From Bradyrhizobium ottawaense (GTDB lineage Bacteria; Pseudomonadota; Alphaproteobacteria; Rhizobiales; Xanthobacteraceae), in NCBI RefSeq assembly GCF_002278135.3, contig NZ_CP029425.2:434001-498000 (forward strand): a stretch of 64,000 nt of DNA, written 5' to 3'. Under the pieces are notes generated by a model. That model had not been told where the DNA came from. It was given only the letters and a program-made list of their open reading frames with translations, and did not search any database. The position numbers and the translations under genes were made by a program. Positions 51,605 through 60,579 of this stretch are shown here, piece after piece (the first letter of the stretch is position 1; each line of letters opens with the position of its first letter).

Positions 51605-52315
51605 TCACGGCCCGGTTCCTACCAGGCGGAGGTGGTGGGCTTTCACGGCCGAATGGCAGTCGCAGGACGTCGTCTCCAGCGCCCGCAGATCGAGGATTTC
51701 AATCTGGCCGCGGCTGTAGTGAATGATGCCGGCCCGCTGCAGCGCATGCGCGACCAGCGAGACGGCATTGCGCCGTACGCCCAACATCTGCGCCAGCGCC
51801 TCCTGGGTCAGCGGCAGGATTTCACTGTCCGAGAGATCGCGGGCACGCAGGAGCCAGCGCGCGAGGCGCGCCTCGACCGGGTGCAGCGTATTGCAGAGCA
51901 GCGACTGCTGCGCATGCGCGAGCAAGGCCTGCTCATGGCGGACCATCAGCTGGCGAAACGGCGCGCTTGCGGCAGCGACCGTACGGAAAGCTGCGATTTC
52001 CAGCACGGAAGCGGTCCCTGGGAACAGCACGACCGCGTCTGTCGGCGCGATGCCGCCGGCAAGCGCCGCGCCGCCACCGACGACACTGTCGCGGCCCAGC
52101 ATCGCCACCTCGATCATCTGTCCTTCGGACAGGCCCACCGTGATCGAAACGGATCCGCCATGCGGGAAGTAGACATATCTCAGCGCAGCACCCGCCTCGC
52201 ACAAGACAGATTTCCTGACCATTTCGACTGTGGCGAGATGCGGACGCAGCAGATCGAGATCTGCCGCGTCGAGCATTTGCAGTAATTGGTTGGACGGGCG
52301 GCCGCTCGCAATCAT
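51605..52315 (-). CDS. Crp/Fnr family transcription regulator (second paralogue)
   Basis: 236 residues with the same layout as its neighbour: ALRYVYFPHGGSVSITVGL, VAMLGRDSVVGG, HPVEARLARWLLRARDLSD, and the HTH LTQEALAQMLGVRRNAVSLVAHALQ. The C-terminus carries CDCHSAVKAHHLRL, aligned with the CECY of the first paralogue. The conserved CxC and similar ligand domain suggest both came from a local duplication and may sense the same kind of signal. Confidence 0.88.
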   Translation of the reverse strand: MIASGRPSNQLLQMLDAADLDLLRPHLATVEMVRKSVLCEAGAALRYVYFPHGGSVSITVGLSEGQMIEVAMLGRDSVVGGGAALAGGIAPTDAVVLFPGTASVLEIAAFRTVAAASAPFRQLMVRHEQALLAHAQQSLLCNTLHPVEARLARWLLRARDLSDSEILPLTQEALAQMLGVRRNAVSLVAHALQRAGIIHYSRGQIEILDLRALETTSCDCHSAVKAHHLRLVGTGP

Positions 52316-52749
52316 CGAAGGTCAATCCGGCGTGTTCGATGTACGATCGGTGTAAAGCCCGCTCGTCATCCAGTTGCGCGGTGACAAAAACATATTGTAA
52401 AGGTTGTGGGGCTGTCCATATACCCGTTAGAGGGCAGACAGGCTGCGGCATTTGCGGCGGAAATAAGAATGGCGCGCTGATTCGCTCATGAGCCTGTGCG
52501 CCGGTCCTGCAGGGGCTGCGCAGGAAAAAGCTGCAGGGGGGCTTTCATGAGCCGGAAGCATTGCATCCGCGCTGCGATCAGAGGCCGGTCGACCCGCGCA
52601 GTGTCGTCCGTTGGACCAGCATTTACAGCCATCCAATATTGCCATGAAGCCTGGCGTCGCGTGGCCGCAGATTTCGCGTCCATCTTCCCCGTGCCGCCAA
52701 CGACATTCGCGACCGTCCATTTTTTCGATTGAAAGCAAAGGAGAACGGC
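52316..52749. other. Gap before the receiver gene with a possible small ORF
   Basis: No strong gene. A 61-codon opening at 52547-52732 has GGGGGGC about 4 bases before its ATG and stops 5 bases before the ribosome-binding site of the receiver gene. It could be a coupled leader gene, but it shows no family features. Confidence 0.35.
52547..52732 (+). CDS. Possible 61-residue ORF upstream of the receiver gene
   Basis: ATG-started opening MSRKHCIRAAIRGRSTRAV... ending VPPTTFATVHFFD. The stop is followed closely by AAAGGAG and the GTG of the receiver gene, so translational coupling is possible. Coding support is weak. Confidence 0.25.
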   Translation: MSRKHCIRAAIRGRSTRAVSSVGPAFTAIQYCHEAWRRVAADFASIFPVPPTTFATVHFFD

Positions 52750-53232
52750 GTGCCCCACGGTTCAATTATTGAATCGCCAAAACGGGAAACTCAAATGGGG
52801 ACAGAAGGTCTGCGCCATATTCTCGTTGTCGACGACGACCCGATGGTCTGCATGGCCATCGAGGTCTATCTCCAGCGCAACAATTTTCGGGTAACGATTG
52901 CCGAAGGAGGTGAAGCCGGACTGCGCGCGCTCGAACACCAGCAATTCGATCTGATGATCATCGATATCTTTATGCCGCACATGCGCGGCTTCGAATCGAT
53001 CCGGCTCTTTCACGAGCGGGCGCCGGTCATTCCGCTGATCGCGATGTCCGGCTACGCCTTTGCAAATCTGAATTCGCCTGCACCCGATTTCCTCCGGATG
53101 GCGCTCGAGCTCGGTGCCGCACGCTGTCTGCGCAAGCCGTTCACGCCGCACGCGCTGCTCGCCGCCATCAACGATTGCCTGGCGGAGCACCGTCCCGACG
53201 GCGACATCGCCTCGGCCGCGCGATTGGGTTAG
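52750..53232 (+). CDS. Single-domain response regulator (CheY-like)
   Basis: 160 residues from the GTG at 52750, placed 6 bases after a strong AAAGGAG. Upstream ORF codons lack this. It is a lone receiver domain: HILVVDDDPMVCMAIEVYL, phospho-acceptor Asp in FDLMIIDIFMPHMRGFES, and Lys in CLRKPFTPHALL. It has no output domain, so it may act in a phosphorelay with the free Hpt protein or a kinase. Confidence 0.9.
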   Translation: MPHGSIIESPKRETQMGTEGLRHILVVDDDPMVCMAIEVYLQRNNFRVTIAEGGEAGLRALEHQQFDLMIIDIFMPHMRGFESIRLFHERAPVIPLIAMSGYAFANLNSPAPDFLRMALELGAARCLRKPFTPHALLAAINDCLAEHRPDGDIASAARLG

Positions 53233-53659
53233 CGCGGCGCGGGCGGCTATGGCCACGGGGTAACGGTTCGTTTACCGCGTCCGCGGACCACGCAGATCGC
53301 GCCGCCAATGCGAACTGAGGGGCGCGACTGCGCCTCTGGTTGCGGACGGCGCGGTTCGATGTCCCGCAGGCCGCCCCTATCGTCCTTCATGAGCAGGATT
53401 TTCCGGCGCGCTTCGCCCGCTGTTATCGGCCCGTTTACCTCACGCGTCCCCACCGTCGCGGCGCGGAGCCGGTTTTGCCGAAAGGCGCAGCCGCATGCGG
53501 GCGAACCGCAAACTTCTCTTCAATATCCGTATTAGGACGGAGGATGAAATTAACGGGACTGTGAAAAGGGATGTCTAACGATCGAGAATAGGGCTTCCGT
53601 CCGTGCCAAAGGTGGCGCAGGCGCCGAAGTCCAGGGGTCAGGTCAGTAAGGCGTAGCTC
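53233..53659. other. Intergenic region before cheA
   Basis: About 430 bases without a convincing gene. It should contain the promoter of the cheA operon. GGACGGAGGATG occurs at 53536 but leads only to a very short opening. I see no clear operator. Confidence 0.5.
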
Positions 53660-56455
53660 ATGGATGATCTGTTGCGGGAGTTTTTGACGGAGACCAGCGA
53701 GAGCCTGGACACCGTCGACAACCAGTTGGTGAAGTTCGAGCAGGAGCCGAACAACGCCAAGATCCTGGATAACATCTTCCGCCTGGTCCACACCATCAAG
53801 GGCACCTGCGGCTTCCTCGGATTGCCGCGGCTCGAAGCGCTGGCGCATGCCGGCGAGACGTTGATGGGCAAATTCCGTGACGGCATGCCGGTGACCGGGC
53901 AGGCGGTGACGGTGATCCTGTCCTCGATCGACCGCATCAAGGAAATCCTCGCCGGCCTCGAGGCGACCGAAGCCGAGCCCGAGGGGACCGACCGCGATCT
54001 CATCGACAAGCTGGAAGCGATGGTCGAGCAGGGCATGGCGGCAATGGCCGCGGGCGCTGCCGCCGCTCCCGTTGCCGAAGCTCCGCCGCTGGTGCCGGAA
54101 GCCCCGGTTGCCGCTGCTGCGCCGGCAAACCTGACCTCGGGCACGCTGATCGACCAGACCCTGGAGCGCCCGCTGCGTCCGGGCGAAGTCTCGCTCGACG
54201 AGCTCGAGCGCGCCTTCCGCGAGACCGCGATCGAGGCGCCGACGCCTGTTGCTCAGGCTGAAGCCAAGCCCGCGCCGGCCGCTGAAGCGCCCGCGCCCGT
54301 TGCCAAGGAAACCGCCAAGGAAGCAAAGTCCGCCAAGGAGAAGGCCGCGCCGAAGAAGTCGATGGCCGACGAGGGCGCCAGCGAAGGCGACCGCATCGCC
54401 AACCAGTCGATCCGCGTCAACGTGGATACGCTGGAGCATCTGATGACCATGGTTTCCGAGCTGGTGCTGACCCGCAACCAGCTGCTGGAGATCTCCCGCC
54501 GCAACGAGGACACCGAGTTCAAGGTGCCGTTGCAGCGCCTGTCCAACGTCACCGCCGAGCTGCAGGAAGGCGTCATGAAGACGCGCATGCAGCCGATCGG
54601 CAATGCCTGGCAGAAGCTGCCCCGCATCGTCCGCGACCTGTCGAGCGAACTCGGCAAGCAGATCGAATTGGAGATGCACGGCGCCGACACCGAGCTCGAC
54701 CGCCAGGTGCTCGACCTGATCAAGGACCCGCTCACCCACATGGTGCGCAACTCCGCCGATCATGGCCTGGAGACCCCCGCCGAGCGTCTCGCATCCGGCA
54801 AGGGCGAGCAGGGCACCATCCGCCTGTCCGCCTATCACGAGGGCGGCCACATCATCATCTGCATCGCCGACAACGGCCGTGGCCTCAACACCGAGAAGAT
54901 CAAGGCCAAGGCGATCTCCTCAGGGTTGGTCACCGAGGCCGAGCTCGAGAAGATGAGCGAAGCCCAGATCCACAAGTTCATCTTCGCGCCCGGCTTCTCC
55001 ACCGCAGCCGCCATCACCTCGGTGTCGGGCCGCGGCGTCGGCATGGACGTGGTGCGCACCAATATCGACCAGATCGGCGGCACCATCGACATCAAGTCGG
55101 TGGCCGGCGAGGGAAGCTCCGTCACCATCAAGATCCCGCTGACGCTGGCGATCGTCTCCGCCCTGATCGTCGAAGCCGCCGGCGACCGCTTTGCGATCCC
55201 GCAGCTCTCGGTGGTCGAGCTGGTGCGGGCCCGCGCCAACTCAGAGCACCGCATCGAGCGCATCAAGGACACCGCGGTCCTCCGTCTGCGCAACAAGCTG
55301 CTGCCGCTGATCCATTTGAAGAAGCTGCTCAAGATCGACGACGGCGCCGCGTCCGATCCCGAGAACGGCTTCATCGTGGTCACGCAAGTCGGCAGCCAGA
55401 CCTTCGGCATCGTCGTCGACGGCGTGTTCCACACCGAAGAAATCGTGGTGAAGCCGATGTCGACCAAGCTGCGTCACATCGACATGTTCTCCGGCAACAC
55501 CATCCTGGGCGATGGCGCGGTGATCATGATCATCGACCCCAACGGCATTGCCAAGGCGCTTGGCGCCGCCGGCTCCTCGGCCCATGACATGGGCGACGAG
55601 AACGGCGCGCACCACATCGGATCGGGCGAGCAGACCACTTCGCTGCTGGTGTTCCGCGCCGGCTCGTCGCAGCCCAAGGCGGTCCCGCTTGGCCTCGTCA
55701 CCCGCCTGGAAGAGCTGCCCGCCGACAAGATCGAGTTCTCGAACGGCCGCTACATGGTGCAATACCGCGAGCAGCTGATGCCGCTCGTTGCCATGGAAGG
55801 CGTCACCATTGCCAGCCAGGGCGCCCAGCCGATCCTGGTGTTCGCCGATGACGGCCGCTCCATGGGCCTCGTCGTCGACGAGATCATCGACATCGTCGAG
55901 GAACGGCTCAACATCGAGGTCGGCGGCTCCGCCTCCGGCATCCTCGGCTCGGCCGTGATCAAGGGCCAGGCCACCGAGGTGATCGACGTCGGCCACTTCC
56001 TCCCGATGGCGTTCGCCGACTGGTTCACCCGCAAGGAGATGAAGCCGTCGATGCACTCGCAGTCGGTGCTGCTGGTCGACGACAGCGCCTTCTTCCGCAA
56101 CATGCTGGCGCCCGTGCTCAAGGCCGCCGGCTACCGCGTCCGCACCGCGCCGACCGCGCAGGAGGGCCTCGCGGCACTGCGGGCGCAGAGCTTCGACGTG
56201 GTCCTGACCGACATCGAGATGCCCGACATGAACGGGTTCGAGTTCGCGGAAGTTATCCGCTCCGACAACAATCTGGGCTCGATGCCGATCATCGGCCTGT
56301 CCGCGCTGGTGTCGCCGGCGGCGATCGAGCGCGGCCGTCAGGCCGGCTTCCACGACTATGTCGCCAAGTTCGACCGTCCCGGTCTGATCGCGGCGCTGAA
56401 GGAACAGACCGCGGGTGCCGCCGGCGCCTCCGAGCTGAACCGGGCAGCGGCGTAA
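53660..56455 (+). CDS. cheA: CheA-type hybrid histidine kinase with two CheW domains and a C-terminal receiver
   Basis: 931 residues. Domain order: Hpt (phospho-acceptor His44 in FRLVHTIKGTCGFLG), a long Ala/Pro/Glu linker to about 255, the dimerisation domain (NVDTLEHLMTMVSELVLTRN), HATPase with HMVRNSADHGLETP and IADNGRGLN and GRGVGMDVV boxes, a first CheW-like domain at about 493-633, a second at about 659-780 (TSLLVFRAGSSQPKAVPLGL), and a receiver at about 802-925 (LLVDDSAFFRNML, Asp in VVLTDIEMPDMNGFEF, Lys in DYVAKFD). It can start and receive phosphate itself. It heads the operon cheA-cheW-cheY-cheR-PilZ. Confidence 0.95.
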   Translation: MDDLLREFLTETSESLDTVDNQLVKFEQEPNNAKILDNIFRLVHTIKGTCGFLGLPRLEALAHAGETLMGKFRDGMPVTGQAVTVILSSIDRIKEILAGLEATEAEPEGTDRDLIDKLEAMVEQGMAAMAAGAAAAPVAEAPPLVPEAPVAAAAPANLTSGTLIDQTLERPLRPGEVSLDELERAFRETAIEAPTPVAQAEAKPAPAAEAPAPVAKETAKEAKSAKEKAAPKKSMADEGASEGDRIANQSIRVNVDTLEHLMTMVSELVLTRNQLLEISRRNEDTEFKVPLQRLSNVTAELQEGVMKTRMQPIGNAWQKLPRIVRDLSSELGKQIELEMHGADTELDRQVLDLIKDPLTHMVRNSADHGLETPAERLASGKGEQGTIRLSAYHEGGHIIICIADNGRGLNTEKIKAKAISSGLVTEAELEKMSEAQIHKFIFAPGFSTAAAITSVSGRGVGMDVVRTNIDQIGGTIDIKSVAGEGSSVTIKIPLTLAIVSALIVEAAGDRFAIPQLSVVELVRARANSEHRIERIKDTAVLRLRNKLLPLIHLKKLLKIDDGAASDPENGFIVVTQVGSQTFGIVVDGVFHTEEIVVKPMSTKLRHIDMFSGNTILGDGAVIMIIDPNGIAKALGAAGSSAHDMGDENGAHHIGSGEQTTSLLVFRAGSSQPKAVPLGLVTRLEELPADKIEFSNGRYMVQYREQLMPLVAMEGVTIASQGAQPILVFADDGRSMGLVVDEIIDIVEERLNIEVGGSASGILGSAVIKGQATEVIDVGHFLPMAFADWFTRKEMKPSMHSQSVLLVDDSAFFRNMLAPVLKAAGYRVRTAPTAQEGLAALRAQSFDVVLTDIEMPDMNGFEFAEVIRSDNNLGSMPIIGLSALVSPAAIERGRQAGFHDYVAKFDRPGLIAALKEQTAGAAGASELNRAAA

Positions 56456-56482
56456 GAGCAGGACAGGGATCAGGAGAAGCAG

Positions 56483-56956
56483 ATGAACAAGAAGACGCAA
56501 GTGGGCGAAGGCGCCATGGTCGAATACGTCACCGCGATGATCGGCGGCCAGCTGTTCGGCCTGCCGATCTCCCGGGTCCAGGACGTGTTCATGCCCGAGC
56601 GCGTCACCCGCGTGCCCTTGTCCTCGCGCGAGATCGCGGGCGTGCTCAATCTGCGCGGCCGCATCGTCACCGTGGTCGACATGCGCGCCCGCCTCGGCCT
56701 GCCGCAGCCCGAGGACGGCAAGGTGCCGATGGCGGTCGGCGTTGACCTCCGCGGCGAATCCTATGGCCTCCTGATCGACCAGATCGGCGAGGTGCTGCGC
56801 CTGCCGGAAGCCGGCATGGAAGAAAATCCCGTCAACCTCGACCCCCGCATGGCCAAGCTCGCCGGCGGCGTCCATCGCCTCGACGGCCAGCTCATGGTCG
56901 TCCTCGACGTCGATCGCGTCCTCGAGCTCGAAACCAAAGTGCAGATGGCTGCGTGA
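56483..56956 (+). CDS. cheW: Chemotaxis coupling protein CheW
   Basis: 157 residues, a single CheW domain: MVEYVTAMIGGQLFGLPISRVQDVF, IAGVLNLRGRIVTVVDMRARLGL, and SYGLLIDQIGEVLRLP. It links receptors to CheA. It starts 28 bases after cheA, with AGGAGAAGC upstream. Confidence 0.95.
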   Translation: MNKKTQVGEGAMVEYVTAMIGGQLFGLPISRVQDVFMPERVTRVPLSSREIAGVLNLRGRIVTVVDMRARLGLPQPEDGKVPMAVGVDLRGESYGLLIDQIGEVLRLPEAGMEENPVNLDPRMAKLAGGVHRLDGQLMVVLDVDRVLELETKVQMAA

Positions 56957-56987
56957 GCCAACGAAACATCGAAGCCGGAGAACCAAA

Positions 56988-57374
56988 ATGAAGACATGTT
57001 TGGTGGTCGATGATTCCAGCGTCGTTCGCAAGATCGCGCGCCGGATCCTGGAAGGCCTGGAATTCCAAGTCACCGAAGCCGAGGACGGCTCGAAGGCGCT
57101 CGAGATCTGTCAGCGGCAGCTGCCCGACGCGGTGCTGCTCGACTGGAATATGCCGGTCATGGACGGCTTCGAATTCATGGGCCACATGCGCCGCCTGCCC
57201 GGCGGCGACCAGCCCAAGGTGGTGTTCTGCACCACCGAGAACAATGTGGCTCATATTGCCCAGGCGCTCAGCGGCGGCGCCAACGAGTACATCATGAAGC
57301 CTTTCGACAAAGACATCATCGCCGACAAGTTCGCTGAAGTTGGTTTGATCCCGGTCGGACAAGCCATGGTCTGA
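56988..57374 (+). CDS. cheY: Response regulator CheY
   Basis: 128-residue receiver: CLVVDDSSVVRKIARRILEG, phospho-acceptor Asp in VLLDWNMPVMDGFEF, Thr in CTTENN and Lys in YIMKPFD. No output domain. It lies between cheW and cheR. Confidence 0.95.
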   Translation: MKTCLVVDDSSVVRKIARRILEGLEFQVTEAEDGSKALEICQRQLPDAVLLDWNMPVMDGFEFMGHMRRLPGGDQPKVVFCTTENNVAHIAQALSGGANEYIMKPFDKDIIADKFAEVGLIPVGQAMV

Positions 57375-57434
57375 GTGTGTCTGGCCCGCGTATTTAGGCC
57401 AGAGTGTTCCAGTACAGCTTCGAAGAGGCCATCC

Positions 57435-58313
57435 GTGACCCCGACCGAGTATGAGTATCTGCGTAAATTCCTGAAGGACAATTCCGGTCTCGATCTTTCC
57501 GCAGACAAGCAATATCTGATCGAAAGCCGCCTGCTGCCGCTGGCCCGCAAGGCCGGGCTCTCCGGCATCGGCGAACTCGTGCAGAAGCTGCAGGGCGGCT
57601 CGCGCACGGTGATCACCGACGTGGTCGAAGCCATGACCACCAACGAGACCTTCTTCTTCCGCGACAAGGTCCCGTTCGATCATTTCCGCGACACCATCAT
57701 GCCCGAGATCATCAAGGCGCGGGCCGCCCGCCGCAGCATACGGATCTGGTGCGCCGCCGGCTCGACCGGGCAGGAGCCCTATTCGCTGGCGATGTGCCTG
57801 AAGGAGATGGGCGCGGCCCTTACCGGCTGGCGCATCGAGATCATCGCGACCGATCTGTCGCAGGAGGTGCTGGAGAAGGCCAAGGCCGGAATCTACAGCC
57901 AGTTCGAGGTGCAGCGCGGCCTGCCGATCCAGATGCTGATGAAATATTTCAAGCAGACCGGCGAGACCTGGCAGGTTAATCCCGAATTGCGGGCGATGAT
58001 CCAGCACCGGCAGCTCAACCTGCTGCACGATTTCGCGCAGCTCGGCACCTTCGACGTCATCTTCTGCCGCAACGTGCTGATCTATTTCGATCAGGACACC
58101 AAGATCAACATCTTCAACCGGCTGGCGCGCCAGATCGAGCCCGACGGCTTCCTGGTGTTGGGTGCGGCCGAAACCGTGGTCGGCCTGACCGATACGTTCC
58201 GGCCGATTCCGGAGCGGCGCGGCCTCTACAAGCCGAACGATCCGCGTGCCGCAGCCGCCAAGCCGGCTCTCGCCGGCGCCGCGCCGCGCCTGGCGGCCAT
58301 GGCAGGACGATAG
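57435..58313 (+). CDS. cheR: Chemotaxis protein methyltransferase CheR
   Basis: 292 residues from the GTG at 57435, chosen because GAAGAGG precedes it; the longer ATG frame starts at 57375 right after cheY. It has the CheR N-terminal helical domain (EYLRKFLKDNSGLDLSADK), the SAM-binding motif IRIWCAAGSTGQEPYSLAM, and FDVIFCRNVLIYFDQD. It methylates glutamates on chemoreceptors. No cheB methylesterase or receptor gene lies in the window. Confidence 0.95.
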   Translation: MTPTEYEYLRKFLKDNSGLDLSADKQYLIESRLLPLARKAGLSGIGELVQKLQGGSRTVITDVVEAMTTNETFFFRDKVPFDHFRDTIMPEIIKARAARRSIRIWCAAGSTGQEPYSLAMCLKEMGAALTGWRIEIIATDLSQEVLEKAKAGIYSQFEVQRGLPIQMLMKYFKQTGETWQVNPELRAMIQHRQLNLLHDFAQLGTFDVIFCRNVLIYFDQDTKINIFNRLARQIEPDGFLVLGAAETVVGLTDTFRPIPERRGLYKPNDPRAAAAKPALAGAAPRLAAMAGR

Positions 58314-58315
58314 AC

Positions 58316-58633
58316 ATGGCCGAGGATGGCAAGGGTACGGAACGCGTGACTTTCAGTCGCGGCTACGATGTCTGCATCATGGCCATCGACGGCACCTGGC
58401 GCCGCGACTGCAAGCTCAACGCGATCTCCGATACCGACGCCATCCTCACGGTGGAAGGCTCGATCCAGGGGTTGAACCTGAAAGAGTTCTTCCTGCTGTT
58501 GTCGTCCACGGGCCTCGCCTACCGCCGCTGCGAGCTGGTCCGCGTCAACGGCGCCGAGATGGACATTCAGTTCCTGCGCGGCAAGAACAGGAAGAAGCGC
58601 GGCGCAGCCGGCGGCCGCGACGAAGCGGCGTGA
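58316..58633 (+). CDS. PilZ-like domain protein with altered binding motif
   Basis: 105 residues, 2 bases after the cheR stop. It looks like a PilZ domain (FSRGYDVCIMAIDGTWRRDC, LNAISDTDAIL, GLNLKEFFLLLSSTGLAYRR). In PilZ proteins the c-di-GMP motif is RxxxR plus D/NxSxxG; here the second reads AISDTD, with Ala and Asp in place of Asp and Gly. It may bind c-di-GMP weakly or not at all. Position suggests it acts in the che pathway output. Confidence 0.8.
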   Translation: MAEDGKGTERVTFSRGYDVCIMAIDGTWRRDCKLNAISDTDAILTVEGSIQGLNLKEFFLLLSSTGLAYRRCELVRVNGAEMDIQFLRGKNRKKRGAAGGRDEAA

Positions 58634-58774
58634 TCCGCCCGCATCCGTCGCCGTCTTTTCCGGCCCGTTGCTTCACATTTTCTGAAAACATCCGAGTGAA
58701 TTGGCGCCAGGAACTTTACGCGGCCTAAGCGCGAAGCGTGTATCCATTGTTGGTCCCAATCTCAGGATACTGAA

Positions 58775-59278
58775 ATGCCCAGAAGTTCTCTTTCCCCCAT
58801 CCCCTCAAACCTGCCCGACGGCGCCGAGCGGCGTGCGCTTCAGCTCCTTGTGGTCGATGACGACGCCACGCAGCGCAGCCTGATCACGGTCGCCGCCAAG
58901 CAGGCCGGCCACGAAGTCACCGTGGCGCCGTCAGTGGCGGATGCGATCGAGAAGCTCCGCGCCGCGCGCTTCGACTGCGTGACGCTCGATCTCGTGCTGG
59001 AGGATGGCGACGGCATCGACGTGCTGCGCGAGATGGCGGCGGCGAAGTTCGGTGGCGCGGTGATCGTCATCAGCGGCATGGACGGCAAGCGCCGCAGCGC
59101 CGCCCGCAGCTTCGCCCGGTCCGTCGGGATCGAGCTCCAGAGCCTGCCGAAGCCGCTCGACCTTGCGGCCTTGCGCATCAGCCTCGCCAATCTCGGCAAG
59201 ACCGCGATGGGCCTTCCGGCGATCCACACCTGGGGTGGTGTTGCCACCGACGCGATCGTGGAACGCCACCGCGCGTAA
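58775..59278 (+). CDS. Response regulator, single receiver domain
   Basis: 167 residues: N-terminal ~25-residue lead, then receiver with LQLLVVDDDATQRSLITV, phospho-acceptor Asp in CVTLDLVLEDGDGIDVL and Lys in LPKPLDLAAL. A C-terminal extension of about 40 residues (GLPAIHTWGGVATDAIVERH) has no known output domain. AGGA lies a few bases before the ATG. Confidence 0.88.
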   Translation: MPRSSLSPIPSNLPDGAERRALQLLVVDDDATQRSLITVAAKQAGHEVTVAPSVADAIEKLRAARFDCVTLDLVLEDGDGIDVLREMAAAKFGGAVIVISGMDGKRRSAARSFARSVGIELQSLPKPLDLAALRISLANLGKTAMGLPAIHTWGGVATDAIVERHRA

Positions 59279-59333
59279 GGTTTGCGGAGCTGCCATGCGA
59301 TGGCATGCGGCCCTGCGCCGCGCTGATAGCGAT

Positions 59334-59654
59334 CTATGCCGGGGTGCCGGATTCAGAGAGGCATTGCAGGGCGTGGCCAAGGCCCGCCCGGCAGGCGTTG
59401 AGGGCGGCGCTCGCCGTCGCATAGCGCGGCGTGACGTCGTCGAGCACGAAAATGTCGGCGGAACCGGCCGGATCGCCATGATCGTCGTGCGCCAGGCCCA
59501 TTTCCAACAGGCCAGCTTCCATCATGGCTGCGTCGATCAGGCGCATGCTGCTCTCGATCCGTGTGATCAGGGAGCGAAGATCGGCAGCGATCAACCGACG
59601 GCTGTCGGTCTCAAGCATCGCGATGAGCGGGGGTGTGCCAGCGAAATTTAGCAT
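59334..59654 (-). CDS. Conserved small hypothetical protein
   Basis: 106 residues from the ATG at 59654, with GGAG 7 bases before it. N-terminal helix (MLETDSRRLIAADLRSLITRIESSMRLIDAAM) followed by a region with VLDDVTPRYATASAALNACR and a C-terminal Cys. No named family is recognised. It is divergent from the FixJ-like regulator. Confidence 0.65.
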   Translation of the reverse strand: MLNFAGTPPLIAMLETDSRRLIAADLRSLITRIESSMRLIDAAMMEAGLLEMGLAHDDHGDPAGSADIFVLDDVTPRYATASAALNACRAGLGHALQCLSESGTPA

Positions 59655-59803
59655 GGATATTCTCCGTACCCCGCAATTAGGCACCCTGCCGCTACTTGTG
59701 CGTTAAGTCCATGTCCCGTACAAATACGGGTGGGCCGAATCCGCGCCGAACGCCATAACAGTTGGCGCGGACGCGAGTCCTTCATGCCAACTGGATGTGG
59801 CAC

Positions 59804-60439
59804 ATGGCCGAACAAAGCTCTCGCGGTGAAATCTTCGTGGTCGACGACGACCCTGCCGTTCGCGACACCCTGTCGATGGTGTTGAAGGCGGCGGGCTATG
59901 AGGTGATCTGTTTTGCGGACGGCGCAGCGCTGCTCTCCGTCGCGCGAAACCGCACACCGGCTGCGATCCTGCTCGACGTGAACATTCCCGGAAAGTCGGG
60001 CCTCGACATTCTGAAGGAACTGCACGGCGAGGATTATCCGGCGCCGATCTTCATGATCTCCGGACAGGGCGACATCGCGATGGCGGTGGGCGCGATCAAG
60101 AGCGGCGCGCTGGACTTCATCGAGAAGCCGTTCCGCGGCAGCGAAATCGTCGGCCGGCTCGACGAGGCGATCGGCGCCTATGCGCGCAGGCAGGCGGAGA
60201 ACGCCTCGCCGAAATTCGGCTCGCTGCACTTCCCCGGACGTGAGCCGCTGACGCGCAGGGAGCGCGAGGTGCTCGAGCAGTTCGCCTCCGGTGCGTCCAA
60301 CAAGGAAGCCGGCCGCACCCTCGGCATCAGCCCGCGCACCATCGAGGATCACCGCGCCAACATCATGAAGAAGCTCGGCGCGCGCAACGCCGCCGATCTG
60401 ATCCGCATCGTGATGACCGCGGCCCAGCGCGCGTCGTAA
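59804..60439 (+). CDS. FixJ-type response regulator (receiver plus LuxR HTH)
   Basis: 211 residues from the ATG at 59804; a longer TTG-led frame exists to 59762. Receiver: IFVVDDDPAVRDTLSMVLKA, phospho-acceptor Asp in AAILLDVNIPGKSGLDIL, Lys in DFIEKPF. Output: LTRREREVLEQFASGASNKE and ISPRTIEDHRANIMKKLGARN. It may pair with the hybrid kinase encoded next to it on the other strand. Confidence 0.92.
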   Translation: MAEQSSRGEIFVVDDDPAVRDTLSMVLKAAGYEVICFADGAALLSVARNRTPAAILLDVNIPGKSGLDILKELHGEDYPAPIFMISGQGDIAMAVGAIKSGALDFIEKPFRGSEIVGRLDEAIGAYARRQAENASPKFGSLHFPGREPLTRREREVLEQFASGASNKEAGRTLGISPRTIEDHRANIMKKLGARNAADLIRIVMTAAQRAS

Positions 60440-60576
60440 CTCGTGCCCCGGACGCAGCGCATCATGCAATGATGCGCTGCTGAGCGGGGCCCATCTCTCG
60501 AATTTCACCGCTGACAGTTCTGGTCCCGGCTCTGCGTCGCAGCGTTGCACGCTGCGCCTTGTCCGGGACACACGAG
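60440..60576. repeat. Large inverted-repeat element, copy 2
   Basis: Same ends as the element at 9932-10071 (CTCGTGCCCCGG ... GTCCGGGACACACGAG) and the same internal TGGTCCCGGCTCTGCG. It fills the gap between the convergent FixJ-like and hybrid-kinase genes. Confidence 0.75.
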
Positions 60577-60579
60577 CAA

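Noticed and set aside
53435..54850. Minus-strand 471-codon opening
   Set aside because: It is antisense to the Hpt and kinase core of cheA, whose motifs are all on the plus strand.
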